Notes: generated by a model from the letters alone, not told the origin. DNA of 64,000 nt from Euptelea pleiosperma (GCA_035048495.1 CM068553.1:17857190-17921189); one strand, 5' to 3'. Numbered from the stretch's first letter, positions 45,359-57,732 are shown. Numbers and translations are program-made.

Positions 45359-46893
45359 CCTCCTCTTCGTCTTCTTCGTCTTCTTCTTTGTCTGCACCGT
45401 CGCCGGAGTTGCAGACAGCAACTCCGGTCGTCTTCGTCACCACCACGAACAGCACCCCTTTCTTCCCCCTTTCTTCCCCCCTTCTTCTCCTCTTCCTCCT
45501 CCTCTTCCTTCTTCTTCCTCTTCTCGTTCTTCTGGCTTCTCTTCTTCTTCTTCCTCTTCTCTCATTCTATTTTTTTTTTTACCGGAGTTGCCGGAGTTGC
45601 AGGTCTGCAACTCCGGTATTCATGGTGTTGACAACCTGCAACACGCTAACCGCCCCCTACCTCATCTTCTTCATCGCCGTTTTCAGCTATCTTGCACAGC
45701 CCTACCCTCCACCACGAGTTTCTGCTCCTGTTCTCCATGAATACCGTTGCTGGTTGAGCCAGCAACCCAGATTTTATTGCTAACTACCGTGTGTTCCTCT
45801 CAATGGTTGCTGGTTTGGATTGTTGCTGCCCTCTACCGAACCACGATCCTTGTTATTCCATCCACGATCCAGATCGGAGTGCAAAGCTCCAGCACCTCGG
45901 GCCGCTACAAACTCACGCCTCCATCAACACCATTACCGCCTCCTTCACAAACCGAACTCCTCTCTCCACGAGTGCAACCTTGGCGCCTCCATTGGTGGAT
46001 CATTCACCTGCACTTCACGGTCTTCACTGATATCTAAAGCCTCCCTGCACGCATCTTCATCACACGGATCAAAATCTACATGACCAAACGGTGGTGTTCA
46101 AAATCAGTGCCGATTTCTGCAAAGCAAGGGCACCACGTGCTCCCTTCAAGACCCAGCACCAGCAGGTGCACCATTTTTGATGCCCCTGGACTGGTGCGCC
46201 TCACCTACTAGCAGCAGCCCTCACCTTCTCAACCGAACTGCCAATGGCTACCATTTAGCAACCAGACTGCTAGTTTTCTCCACTACTCTCCTGGCCGTGG
46301 GTGAACTAAACCAGCATGCCTGCAGCTCCGTCAACCATTCGGTTGCTGCCTTGACCATCAATGGTAAGTCTTCTCCCTTAAGATCTATCTTAATCTCTTT
46401 TATCTCTCTAGCTTTTAGGATATTTTCTCACTTTCTTTCTCTCTCTCTAGGCTTATTTTGTTTAAAACTCATTTTCTCTCTCTATCTTTCTCACTAATTC
46501 TTCCTCTTTCTCTCTCTACCTACCTTCATCTATCTAGATTTATTTTCTTCCTCTAAAAATCACTGTCTCTCTCTAGTTCTCACTTTCTCTCTCTAGTTTG
46601 TTTTTTTTTTTTTTTTTTTTTATGCTTTATAATTTAGTTATTTTTACTTGAGTGTAAGAGACATGTTCGATTGAATGAAGTTGATTTGAATAAAATTATG
46701 TCCATTCTCTGCAAATTTTCTGTCATTTTATGTTCATTATTGCACTAACCCGACTAATTCCGAGTGCGGATCGACATCCGACACGAGCCACTATGCAAAA
46801 CTGCTCATTTTACAGGTTAAATGTCTCGGATAAATTAAAAATGTGTTGAAGTTAGGGTTTCCGTAACCAACGACGCGGAAAAACCCTTCTTCG

Positions 46894-47805
46894 GTGCCTT
46901 TAACAGCACCAAATCTTGAACCTACCTCAGAGCAACCTAATTCTCACTCTACCTCTGCTGCCCCTGATGTCGATCTTCATGACACTAAGCTGTGTCTCAA
47001 TCGTAGGATCCCAACTGTCATTGATCTACCGTTCCTCCCCACCTCCCTTGGATTGTGCAACAATAGTGATGAACCCGAGTCTCAATCTTTGGTGCCCTTA
47101 ACAACATCAACTTCTAGACCGAGCCCAGAGAAACCCAGTTCCATCTCTATCTCTGATAATTCTCTCTCTGCCCTGGATGCAGACATTCTCACTGATGAGC
47201 CATGTCTAGAACATGGGACTCCCGCTGTCCTGGACATACCGATCCCTATCGAGGAGGAACATATTGAGTACAGGGATTGGAACATCCCTATCACATCAGG
47301 AAACATTGAGAAAGAGGTCAACAGTTTTCACCCGTCACCTTACGTCGATATTTTCGATAACCCGTGTGCCGTAGAGAGTCTAACTCAGGATTCTCTCGAA
47401 GATATATTATCTAAGTGTCATGAACACTGTGAGTCTGACTTCATCTCGGAGTCCAACATTTCTGGTATTACTGATCTGCAGGAGTCTGCTCCATTCAGAT
47501 ACATTCCCGCAAAACTCAATGAGTTTGCGGCTCTGCTAACCACGGTCAGAGAACCCACTACTACTCCCTTCTCAGTCTTTACTGAGAAGCTTCTATCCCT
47601 CCCCACTGAACTAAATGTTTTTGCGGGTCTGCTCAGAGAACCTACTCCTACTCCTGTCCTCTCAGTTTTTACTGAGAAGCTTCATTCCCTCCCTACTCAA
47701 CTACACACTTTTGTAGGGCTACTCAGAGAACTTACTGCCCTTCTCTCAGTCTATACTGAGAAAGACCTGTTCTACACAGGTATACCTAGACAAGGCATAG
47801 GATAA
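46894..47805 (+). CDS. Protease-RT linker ORF of the nested element (303 codons)
   Basis: Open frame of the disordered linker only. It has internal repeats (VPLT, RIPTVIDLP versus GTPAVLDIP; TEKLLSLPTELNVFAGLL versus TEKLHSLPTQLHTFVGLL), and near residues 155-190 CAVESLTQDSLEDILSKC aligns with CAVESLIPDSTEDILK of the outer element, which follows its protease. No catalytic domain is present. The start codon is next to the LTR end and may be incidental. It probably once continued a longer polyprotein whose flanking domains are deleted. Confidence 0.6.
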   Translation: MPLTAPNLEPTSEQPNSHSTSAAPDVDLHDTKLCLNRRIPTVIDLPFLPTSLGLCNNSDEPESQSLVPLTTSTSRPSPEKPSSISISDNSLSALDADILTDEPCLEHGTPAVLDIPIPIEEEHIEYRDWNIPITSGNIEKEVNSFHPSPYVDIFDNPCAVESLTQDSLEDILSKCHEHCESDFISESNISGITDLQESAPFRYIPAKLNEFAALLTTVREPTTTPFSVFTEKLLSLPTELNVFAGLLREPTPTPVLSVFTEKLHSLPTQLHTFVGLLRELTALLSVYTEKDLFYTGIPRQGIG

Positions 47806-47869
47806 TTGTTTCCGTTCCACCTTAGGTGTCAGGAAGGCTGCAGATTCACTCAGTCTCCATGAGTTTTAT

Positions 47870-48201
47870 CCTGGTTGGGGGTACTTGATATACCCCCGTC
47901 ATGTCTGGCTGAAGACGTAAAACTTAGCGCTTTCGGAAAGGCAATTCCGGTATTCCTAGAGTACATGAGTCTCATGCATTTGTGATTATTGTTATATCTT
48001 TGGCAATGCAGGTACATTCATTCTTCCGATCATCAGGTACCACACACTCTCGAGTTTCTGCCGACTTGGTAACATCCTCCCTGAACCTTTGCATCATCAT
48101 CACTGATTTTTCATCATTTTATGTCCCGGTCATGAGCACCGAGGACGGTGCTGTATTTTGGTTGGGGGTGGGTATTTACCAAAACTCATGTCTTCATTTT
48201 G

Positions 48202-48246
<45 letters not shown>

Positions 48247-49788
48247 TTGTTTTTGGGGTAATTTCCGATGTTCTCCAAAAGTTTTCTAGAATTTCAAAAA
48301 AATGTGTCAAATACCCTGACTTTGATTAGCTGAAAACATCCGTTAAGTCAGTATTGAGGATGTCAATTTTTGTTTAAAGTTAGCGTTGAGTCAATTCAAG
48401 CGTGACTACAGCAGGTTTGAAAACTCAGAAAAACTCAGATTTGGCACAATTGTACACTATCAACATCAGACTCATCCTAAGTTTTGAAACTCTAGAGATC
48501 CTGCGAGAATAATTGTGGAGACCTAACCCAGTGAGCTTTTGAGCCTTTAATCAATTCGGAGTGTTATACAACAATTCTGAGTCACAAGATGACTCACTAT
48601 TCTTCATGCCCGCAATATTCGTTGAGAGATCTCATTATCTTTTGCTTCGATCATAAAACTCGGAACGACATCAACATTGGATTACTACGACAGAACCTTC
48701 TCTATATCCAGTCAAGACAGTATACATGATAGTGCAAACCCTAGAAAATGATTTAGGCCATTTTTTCTGAACCATTCAGCCTTTTTACTCACCTGAATTA
48801 TACTTCACTAGAAACCCCTTGAACCCTTCTATAAAAGCCTTTTCTTTGTAAGCCCATTAACCAAAAACCCAGTTCAGCTACGAAGTGTTACTAGCTACCC
48901 TACTTTTGAGAAGGATAAAAAAATAACTGATGTGGGTGTACCGTGAAAAGAAAAGTAAAGAAGAAAAATCAAAAGGAAAAGAAAGTGGTTCAAGCTGAAA
49001 ACAAAATATGGAAAGAAAGTATGAAAAAGTGCTGAAAAGAAATTGAGCAGTCTCAGAAATATCAAGAAAAAGAGAAAAATATGAAAAAAAGGAAAAAGAA
49101 CCAGATAATGGTGTTACGCCGCAGGAAAAGTGCAAGAAAAGGGCAATATCCTCTCAAGATCTTTGAAATCCTGCATTCCTTTATCTCTCTACACCTGACC
49201 TAAGCCTCATTACAACCCAGGAAAGTCCTACTTGATTCTAGGATAGTACGATCATAAAATGTGGAGATTGGAGAAAGAGAAGCTATAGAGTTTGATCCGA
49301 CGTTCCTGAGTGAAGTGGTATTCCAATCATGAGATCTTCTTCTGTTAAAGATGTCCTTCCTTTAAATAAAACATATGTGAGATCTTTTGCCTCTTTATAT
49401 TAAATACATCTCCTCACATATAAATTGAGAGAAAAGAAGAAAACCCTTCTTGTGTGATTCTATTCTGAGTGCTAAACGTGTGAGATTTGAGGTCGAGGCA
49501 TAAAAACTTAGAGGTGATCTAGAAATCTTTACTGTCGGATGATGAGAATGTTGAGCACACACACACGCAGAGTCTGACTATTCTGGGTCATGATTATCAG
49601 TCTGTAGTCTTGCCAAGACTCTCCAACTCTTCGCTAGCACGTAACTATTTTTGCATCAATTCAATGATTTGACGAACGGTGTTTTCCCGGAGCTAATATG
49701 AAAAAGTGTGCAGCATGTGCAGAGCCCTTTTAAGCTCATTTATTTCGCACTAATTGCCAAGGATTGGCAATATGCTGGTTGGGGGTTG
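47870..49788 (+). repeat. 3' non-coding region, first copy, ending in a displaced PPT
   Basis: Begins at GGTTGGGGGTACTTG, contains TGTCTGGCTGAAGACGTAAA and a GGAAAGGCAATTCC hairpin (about 47,936), a second GGTTGGGGGT (about 48,161), and ends GGTTGGGGGTTG (49,777-49,788). That is the same PPT that normally abuts the 3' LTR, but here linker sequence (CTCTGCTAACAACGACCAGA) follows instead. Confidence 0.85.
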
Positions 49789-49934
49789 CTCTGCTAACAA
49801 CGACCAGAGAACCCTCTCAGTCTTTACTGAGAAAGAACCTACCTGTACTACTGCTGGGTTGGGTTAGCTCGATTGGAAGCATTCCTGCTCCAACTGATGA
49901 GCTGGATGACTGATGACTCACTCAGTCTCCCTGT

Positions 49935-51860
49935 GCTTCAAATTGGTTGGGGGTGCTTATCACCCCCATTGTGTCTGGCTGAAGATGTAAAACTTAGCGC
50001 TTTCGGAAAGGCAATTCCGATTTCTTAGTTACATGAGTCGCATGCATTATTATATCTCTCTGTCATACAGGTACACTCACTACAGATAATCTCCTGATAC
50101 CAGATAGCATTCATTTCATGCTCCATTGGTAACATCCTCCCTATTCTTTGCATCATTCTCATTATTTCATCAATTTTTGTCCCGCTCATGAGCACCGAGG
50201 ACGGTACTATATTTTGGTTGGGGGTGGGTATTTACCAAAACTCATGTATTCCTTTTGATAAATATATATATAGATATAATAAAAAAAATAAAAAAAATAA
50301 AAAATAAAAAATCTTATTTTTGGGTGATTTTCGATGTTTTCCAAAGTTTTTCTAGAATTTCAAAAATGTGTCAAATACCCTGACTTGGATTAGCTAAAAA
50401 TCTTCGTTAAGTCTTTTTCGAAGGGATAACATTTTCTAAAAAGTGTTATCTGTTAGCTTTGAGTTCAATTTAAGTCAAGCTACTACATTAATGTCGGACA
50501 ATTAGAAAAACTCAGATTCGGTACAATTGTACACTATCAACATCAGAATCATCCTAAGTTTAGAAACTCTAGAGATCCTGTGAGAATAATTGTGGAGACC
50601 TGACCTAGTGAGCTTTCGAGCCTTTATTCATGTCAGAGAGTTATACAATAATCTGAGTCACCAGATGACTTAATATTCTTCATGCCCGCAATATTCGTTG
50701 AGAGATCTCATTATCTTTTGTTTCGATCATAAAACTCGGAACGACATCAACATTGGATTACTACGACAGAACCTTCTCTGTATCCAGTCAAGCCAGTATA
50801 CATGATAGTACAAACCCTAGAAAATGATTTAGGCCATTTTTCTGAACCGTTCAGCCTTTTTACTTACCTGAATTATACTTCACTAGAAACCCCTTGAGCC
50901 CTTCTATAAAAGCCTTTTCTTTGTAAACCCATCAACCTAAAATCCAGTCCAGCTACGAAGCATGACTGTTTACCCTTATTTTGAGATGGACAAAAGAATA
51001 ACTGATATGGGTGTACCGTGAAAAGAAAAGTAAAGAAGAAGAATCAAAAGGAAAAGAAAGTGGTTCAAGCTGAAAATAAAATATAGAAATAAAGTATGAA
51101 AAAGAGCTGAAAAGAAATTGAGCAGTCTCAGAAATATCAAGAAAAAGAGAAAAATACGAAAAAAGGAAAAAGAACCAGATAATGGTGTTACGCCGTAGGA
51201 AAAATACAAGAAAATGGCAATATCCTCTCAAGATATTTGAAATCCTGTATCCCTTTATCTCTCTACACCTGACCTAAGCCTCATTACAACCCAGAAAAGT
51301 CCTACTTGATTCTAGGATAGCACGATCATAAAATGTGGAGATTAGAGAAGGAGAAGCTATATAGTTTGATCTGACGTTCCCGAGTGAAGTGATACTCCAA
51401 TCATGAGATCTTCTTCTATTAAAAATGTCCTTCCTTCAAATAATACATATGTGAGATCTTTACTTTCATATATCAACACATCTCCTCACATATAAATTGA
51501 GAAAAAAGAAGAAAACCCTTCTTGTGTGATTCTATTCTGAGTGCTAAACATGTGAGATTTGAGATCGAGGCATAAGAACTTAGAGGTGATCTGGAAGTCT
51601 TAACTCTTGGATGATGAAAATGTTGAGCACACACACACGCAGAGTTTGATTATTCTGGGTCATGATTATCAGTCTGTAGTCTTGCCAAAACTTTCCAACT
51701 CTTCGCTAGCATGTAACTATTTTTGCATCCATTCAATGATTTGACGAACGGGGTTATCCCTGAGCTAATATGAAAAAGTGTGCAGCATGTGCAGAGCCCT
51801 TTTAAGCTCATTTATTTCGCACTAATTGCCAAGGATTGGTAATATGCTGGTTGGGGGTTG
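49935..51860 (+). repeat. 3' non-coding region, second copy, with functional-position PPT
   Basis: Colinear with 47,870-49,788 and with 55,820-57,732 of the outer element, highly similar by eye. It ends in GGTTGGGGGTTG (51,849-51,860) directly before the LTR at 51,861. Confidence 0.88.
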
Positions 51861-53478
51861 TGATATTCGCTCAAAAGTGCTTATTTTAAGCAATTATCTT
51901 TTTAGCGTTATTGCATTCTCTTACGTAAAATGCTCTATTTATCTACTTTTCTACGTAATAGTCTCTTCTGTTACGTAGAACATACTTCTCTGGACAAAAT
52001 GGTATATTTGCATGCATTAAACACATTTTCGAAAGTCTAGATATAAAGTCGTTCTGATTAAGTCTCATTATGCGCTTTTTCTGTCGTAGGAAACCCTGAT
52101 TAGATGATTCTCGAGACTTGCTGGCCAAAATTGATCATGAAAGCCCATTATCAAAGCTTAAAGAGCCCACAGGCTATGACTAGAAGATATGGGCCAAATA
52201 TGGGCTGAATAAGATGACCAAAGAGCCAGCCCAAAGAACGAAGAGAGAAGGAGAGCCAATGACCAAAAGACGGATCAAAGCGTTCAAAGCCACATGAATC
52301 AGCAAGGAATGATGGTCTACTCTACTGTAGAAGCATGAGGATGGTCACAGTGAAAACTAGGATTCCAGACCCTCCGCCAATACTTTTATCTTCATTTTCT
52401 GATATTTTCTCACTCTTCTCCCAAATTTTCTCTCTCATCTCTCCTTATTCTCTCTTTCTTCATCTCTCGGTCCTCTGTTCTACTGACCTAACCCCAGAAC
52501 TCCTGTCCGTTGGCTCTGGCCCATCTCCCTAAGCTATCGGACCGTTGGATCTTCCATCGGACCGTTGGATCGTCCATCAGACCGTCGGATCTCTTTAAAT
52601 CCGTCGGCTTGCCAATCTGGATCCTAATCCAGCCACCTTCATCATCCATACGACACCAAATTCGCCAGCAACATCACCTAGCTCTCCCATACTCAGCCAA
52701 CAATCCGATCCAATGGTCTATGCCCAAGCATCTTGCACAACTATGATGATGCCGAGTATCCAACCCTTGCTAGGCCGATCTCACTACCCTGGCCGAACTA
52801 CTCACCATGCAAGCACCACCAATGGTCGATCCCATGAAACCCTTCTCCATGCATTCATTGGCCGATCACTCACCTTCTTTGGCTGATCCATTCATCTCGG
52901 TCCGATTCGATCTCCGGTAAGTGTTTGATGATTTATTTCTCTCTCTAGGGTTTGAAAATTGTTTCTCTTTAGAGTCCCCAGGCTGATCGCCTTTTTGCAC
53001 CGCCGACTCCGTTCGGTGAATGCAAGAGGGTGAGTTTTTCTCTCACCTCTACCTTGTCGGCCGATAAATGACCGAGGTGTGAAAAATCTCTCTCTACCTT
53101 CTTCCTCTCTCTCTAAAATCTCTTTTTACATGCTTTCTAGAATAGATTTACCGCTTTATTTATTTCTGTCATTTATTTCATGTAAGCAACAGTTTAATTA
53201 ATGCAATTTGATTTTGATGATTTTAGTATTTTCTGGATCTCTTGGATGTGTTTTTAATCTCGACTCGCCATTCTCATCTTTCCACGTTTCTCTTGTATAT
53301 TATCTGTCATTTTATGTTCTTATTCGAGCTAATCCAACTAATCCCGAGTGCGGATCGACATCCGACACGAATCCCTATACAAAAGCTCATATTTTGCAGG
53401 ATTAAAATTCGGATCAAATTACAAATGTGTTGAAGTTAGGGTTTTCGTAACCAACGACGCGGAAAAACCCTACTTTCA
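51861..53478 (+). repeat. Nested element 3' LTR (1,618 bp)
   Basis: Pairs with 40,374-41,981; highly similar by eye. Followed by ATCAT and the resumed RT frame. Confidence 0.92.
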
Positions 53479-54600
53479 ATCATGAGAAGACAACTTTCAC
53501 CTGTCCCTTTGGCACTTTTGCCTACAAGCGCATGCCCTTTGGCCTCTGTAATGCACCCGCGACCTTTCAATGGTGTATGATGAGCATATTCTCTGACATG
53601 GTGGAACGATTTCTCGAAGTCTTTATAGATGACTTCTCAGTCTTTGGGTCATCCTTTGATGACTGTCTCAACCACCTAGGGCTCGTACTTCAATGTTGTC
53701 AGGACAAGCGACTTGTCTTCAATTGGGAGAAATGCCACTTCATGGTAAAGAAGGGCATTGTTCTGGGACATGTCATTTCCCATCAGAGCATTGAGGTCGA
53801 CAAAGCAAAAATCGATATCATCTCGACCTTGCCCACTCCTAAGTCCCTGCGTGACATTCGACCCTTTTTGGGACATGGAGGATTCTATAGGCGATTCATT
53901 AAGGACTTCTCTCAAATCGCTCAACCTCTGTTCCATCTTCTGGCTAAAGATAGTCCTTTCGACTTTAATGCTGAATGTGTCAAGGCATTTGAGCGTCTCA
54001 AATCTGAGCTCACTACTGCACCCATTATCCATCCCCCGGACTAGACTCTACCTTTCGAGGTAATGTGTGATGCTTCCGACTACGCGTTAGGAGCTGTTCT
54101 AGGGCAGAAAGTTGATAAAAGGTCACACGTGATCTATTATGCGAGCAAAACTCTTAACTCTGCCCAAATGAATTACTCCACCACTGAAAAAGAACTCTTG
54201 GCGGTAGTCTTCGCCCTTGATAAATTTCGTCCATACCTCTTAGCCACTAAGGTGGTAGTGTACACTGATCATGCAGCCCTTCATTATCTCATGTCGAAAA
54301 AGGAAACCAAGCCTCAATTAATCCGATGGATTTTATTACTGTAGGAATTCGACCTCAAGATTAAGGACAAGAAAGGAACCGAGAATGTAGTGGCTGATCA
54401 CCTGTCTAGACTGACTTTAGAGTCATCCTTCGACAACCAGCCCATCCATGAGACCTTTCCAGACGAACAACTGTTCGCTATCTCTGTTAATCCTTGGTAT
54501 GCTGACATTGTCAACTACCTTGTTACCGAAGAAATGCCTTCACACTGGACAAAATAGGACAAGAGCCAATTCCTAGCAAGAGTTAAGTACTACTCTTGGG
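53479..54600 (+). pseudogene. RT C-terminal half and RNase H of the outer element
   Basis: Resumes with EKTTFTCPFGTFAY, MPFGLCNAPATFQ, the catalytic box FIDDFSVFG, LGHVISHQSIEVD and the thumb/connection LRDIRPFLGHGGFYRRFI. RNase H follows: [17 protein letters not shown] (Asp), [20 protein letters not shown] (Glu), [12 protein letters not shown] (Asp) and VVADHLSRL. Stops, all TAG, are at 54,042, 54,342 and 54,555; there is no frameshift. Confidence 0.93.
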
Positions 54601-55793
54601 ATGACTCTTATTTGTATAAATACTGTCCTAACCAGATCATTCGTCTCTGTGTCCCTAAATCGGACCAACTCAATATCTTGTCCTCGTGTCATGACCAACC
54701 TTGTGGTGGTCATTTTAGCACTAAGAAGACTGCAGAAAAAGTGCTGCAATGCGGATTCTACTGGCCCACGCTATTTAAAGATGCCCACATCTTCAGCAAA
54801 ACTTGTCATAATTGCCAGCATCTAAACCGCATCTCCCAGAGGAACATGATGCCCCTCACTCCCATCCAGGTTGATGAAATATTTGACATCTGGGGCATCG
54901 ACTTCATGGGCCCCTTTCCAGTTTCCTATGGTTTTGAGTACATTCTCCTTGCGGTAAACTATGTCTCCAAATAGATAGAAGCCATTCCCACCAAGACCAA
55001 TGACCACAAAGTAGTGGTCAAATTCCTAAAGGAGTTCATCTTCGCCCGGTTCAGTGCCCCTAAGGCCATCATTAGTGATGGGGGCACCCATTTCTGCAAT
55101 AGGATATTCGAGAAATTAATGAAAAAGTATGGGGTAACCCACAAGGTTGCCCTAGCTTATCATCCGCAGACTAGTGGTCAAGTAGAGGTTTCTAATCATC
55201 AGATCAAGCAAATCTTAGAGAAGACAGTCAATACCACACGTAAAGACTAGTCTACTCGTCTCACTAATGCTCTATGGGCATACAGAACCGCCTACAAGAC
55301 CCCACTCTATATGTCTCCCTATCGTCTGGTCTTTGGGAAACCCTATCATCTACCGGTAGAGATTGAACATCGTGCTCTGTGGGCCCTTAAGAAGCTCAAC
55401 TTTGACCTAGACTCCGTAGGGGAGGAGCGGAAACTTCAAATGAATGAGTTAGAAGAACTCAGAAATGATGCCTACAACTTGTCCAAGAATTACAAAGCAA
55501 AAATGAAGTGGATACATGACAAGAGCATCCTCAGGAAAGAGTTTCATCCAGGACAGAAGGTCCTTCTTTATAATTCCCGTCTTCATCTCTTCTCTGGGAA
55601 ACTGAAATCTAGGTGGACCAGTCCTTATACGGTCACAACAGTCACACCCTTTGGGGCAATCACTATTGAGGATCCCAAGGATCACTCCTCTTTCCAGGTA
55701 AATGGCCAGCGTCTAAAGCGGTTCCATGAACTTGATGTGTCGTTCATTCAGACTTCTAAGATTGATCTCATCGATCCTATCTATGTCGACTGA
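54600..55793 (+). pseudogene. Integrase of the outer element
   Basis: Zinc-binding HHCC: CHDQPCGGHFSTKKT and CHNCQHLN. Catalytic core: WGIDFMGPFPVS (Asp), [12 protein letters not shown] (Asp) and [16 protein letters not shown] (Glu). C-terminal part: [39 protein letters not shown] and [13 protein letters not shown]; no chromodomain is seen. TAG stops at 54,972 and 55,248. Ends at 55,793. Confidence 0.92.
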
Positions 55794-57732
55794 TGATCCA
55801 ATCAGTTTTCTGTGCTCCAACTTGGTTAGGGGTGCTTGTCACCCCCATTGCGTCTGGCTGAAGACGTAAAACTTAGCGCTTTTGGAAAGGCAATTCCGGT
55901 ATTCCTAGAGTCTCATGAGTCGCATGCATTGTCTTTATCACTACTATACTTTTCTGCCCATGCAGGTACCATCACTCTCACACTACTCTGATACTTTCCA
56001 TTGTTGATATCAGGCAGAATTGGTAACACCCTTCCTTCACACTCATATCATGAACTTATCATTTTCACTGTGTGTTCCGATCATGAGCACCGAGGACGGT
56101 GCAATATTTTGGTTGGGGGTGGGTACTTTACTAAAAACTCATGTGACTATGAAAAAAAAAAACAAAAAGCATTTTGGGATGATTTTTCGACTGTTTTCAA
56201 GGTGCCTTTTGTTGATTTTAGCAGTGTTTTCAAAAAATCGTTACAATGATGAGTCCAAACTCTTCGCAAAGTCTATTTATTGAAAAGGATGTCTACTCTG
56301 AGAAAATCACTTATTAGCACTTAGTTCGGTTTGGAAGAATACTACAGTGGAGTTAAACTCTTGGAAAACTCAGATTCAGCAAGAATTTTTCACAAATCAA
56401 CATTAGAACTATCTGTAGTTTGGACGATCTAGAGATCCAAGAAGAACAACTGTGGAGACCTAACCCAGTGAACGTTTGAACCTCTCTTCACTTCTGAGGG
56501 ATATAAATAACTCTGAGTTACAAGATGACTCACCTTTCTTTCAATCCCCAATTATTCTCTTGTAAGATCTCATTAATCCTTGCTTGGGTCATAGAACTTG
56601 GAGCGACGTCAAAGACGGATCATTACAAAAAGAACCTTCTCTCTATCCATTCGAGACATCACAGATGAAAGTGTAAAACCTAAAAAATGATATAGGCCAT
56701 CTTTCTACCCCAATCAGACATTTTTTGCTTACCTAATATCTATATAATTAGCAACACTCTTGAGCCTTATTATGAAAACCTTTTCTTGATAACCCATCAA
56801 CCAAACCCAATCCCCAAAATAAACACAACTCAAACACCTACTTCTGAGAGGGATAAAAGAATTTCTGGTATGATCACACCATGAAGAGAAAGCAAGAAAA
56901 GAAAAGAAAGACAAGTGGATCCAGCAAAAAGAAAATATGAAAAGAAAAAGAAAAAAGAAAATAAAAGAGAAATCAAAAAAGAAAGTTAGTAGAACAAAAG
57001 TCAAGAAGATGAACAAGTGAAAAAGGTAGAAGAAAGAGAAATCAATGAATTGGTGTCACCACCCACGGGAAATGCTGCAAAGAACAGTAAGATGCCCTCT
57101 CAGATCTTTCGAATCCCTAGAGGCCCTCATCTTTTTGATCTTTTCCTAAGCCTCTATACAACCCAGGGCAAGACCTATTTGATTCTAGGTTAGCACCATC
57201 ACAGAATGTGGAGAATGGAGAAAAGAGAAACTATAGAGTTCGATCCGACACTCCTGAACAATACGACATTCCAATCATGAGATCTTTTGAATCTTCTGTG
57301 TCTTCAGTTCTAAATGATATATGTGAGATATTGCCAGTTTCAGACATCTATCTCCTCACATATAACTTGAGAGAAAAGAATAAAACTATTTCGGTGTGAT
57401 TCACTTCTGAGTGGTATACAAGTGAGAATTGAGGTCGAGGCATATAATCTTGTAGGTGATCAGAGAATCTGACTGCCAGATAGAGATGATGTTGAGCACA
57501 CACACACGCTGAGTCTGAATAATCTTTGGTTTAAACATCCACTAGTAAATGTGCTACATTTTACTGACTAAGTTCTAATTCTTGAATGATCACTTGCACC
57601 CTTGATATGAACTGACAAAAATAGAGTTTTTCTGAGTAATGGGAACAAGTTTTCCAGCATGTACCAGGCCCTTCTGAGCTCTTATATCTCGCACTAATTG
57701 CCAAGGATTGGCAATATGCTGGTTGGGGGTTG
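55794..57732 (+). other. Outer element 3' non-coding region and PPT
   Basis: About 1.9 kb without coding homology; no env-like frame is seen. It has GGTTAGGGGTGC (about 55,823), the GTCTGGCTGAAGACGTAAA and GGAAAGGCAATTCC block (about 55,851-55,900), GGTTGGGGGTGGG (about 56,109) and the terminal PPT GGTTGGGGGTTG (57,721-57,732). Confidence 0.8.

Larger units (their letters stand above)
44065..46890 (+). repeat. Long-subtype LTR inside the nested element
   Basis: Starts TGATATTCGCTC at 44,065 and ends at GGAAAAACCCTTCTT near 46,890, where the canonical CTACTTTCA is altered. No PBS follows and no PPT precedes it. Flanking CGGCT and CGGTG are not a convincing target duplication. Contains the tRNA-like module (GGTTCCAGACC at about 44,563), a (CTT)n block and palindromes at 45,402-45,427 and 45,591-45,616. 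A solo LTR or a recombination product are both possible. Confidence 0.75.
40374..53478 (+). mobile_element. Nested non-autonomous family member, 13.1 kb, in the RT domain
   Basis: LTRs of 1.6 kb (40,374-41,981 and 51,861-53,478) with the same ends as the outer LTRs (TGATATTC ... CTACTTTCA). Flanks are ATCAC (40,369-40,373) and ATCAT (53,479-53,483), a 5-bp target duplication with one later mutation. The RT frame rejoins exactly across the site. It has its own PBS (41,984-41,997) and a PPT (51,849-51,860), but no gag, protease, RT or integrase. It fits a large retrotransposon derivative that needs proteins supplied by others. Confidence 0.92.

Noticed and set aside
45256..45783. Open frame of 175 codons with a poly-Phe/Ser stretch
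   Set aside because: It is produced by the (CTT)n microsatellite and T-rich LTR sequence; no domain.
44060..46895. CGGCT/CGGTG as a target duplication of a solo LTR
   Set aside because: Two of five bases differ and the LTR 3' end is altered, so the boundary cannot be fixed.
53532..55793. Programmed readthrough of the in-frame TAG codons
   Set aside because: Eight or more stops, including TGA and TAA upstream, occur at positions that normally hold conserved residues; decay is simpler.
55794..57720. Env-like gene between integrase and the 3' LTR, as in some Athila elements
   Set aside because: No long frame, signal peptide or membrane segment is visible; the stretch is A/T-rich and non-coding in all three copies.
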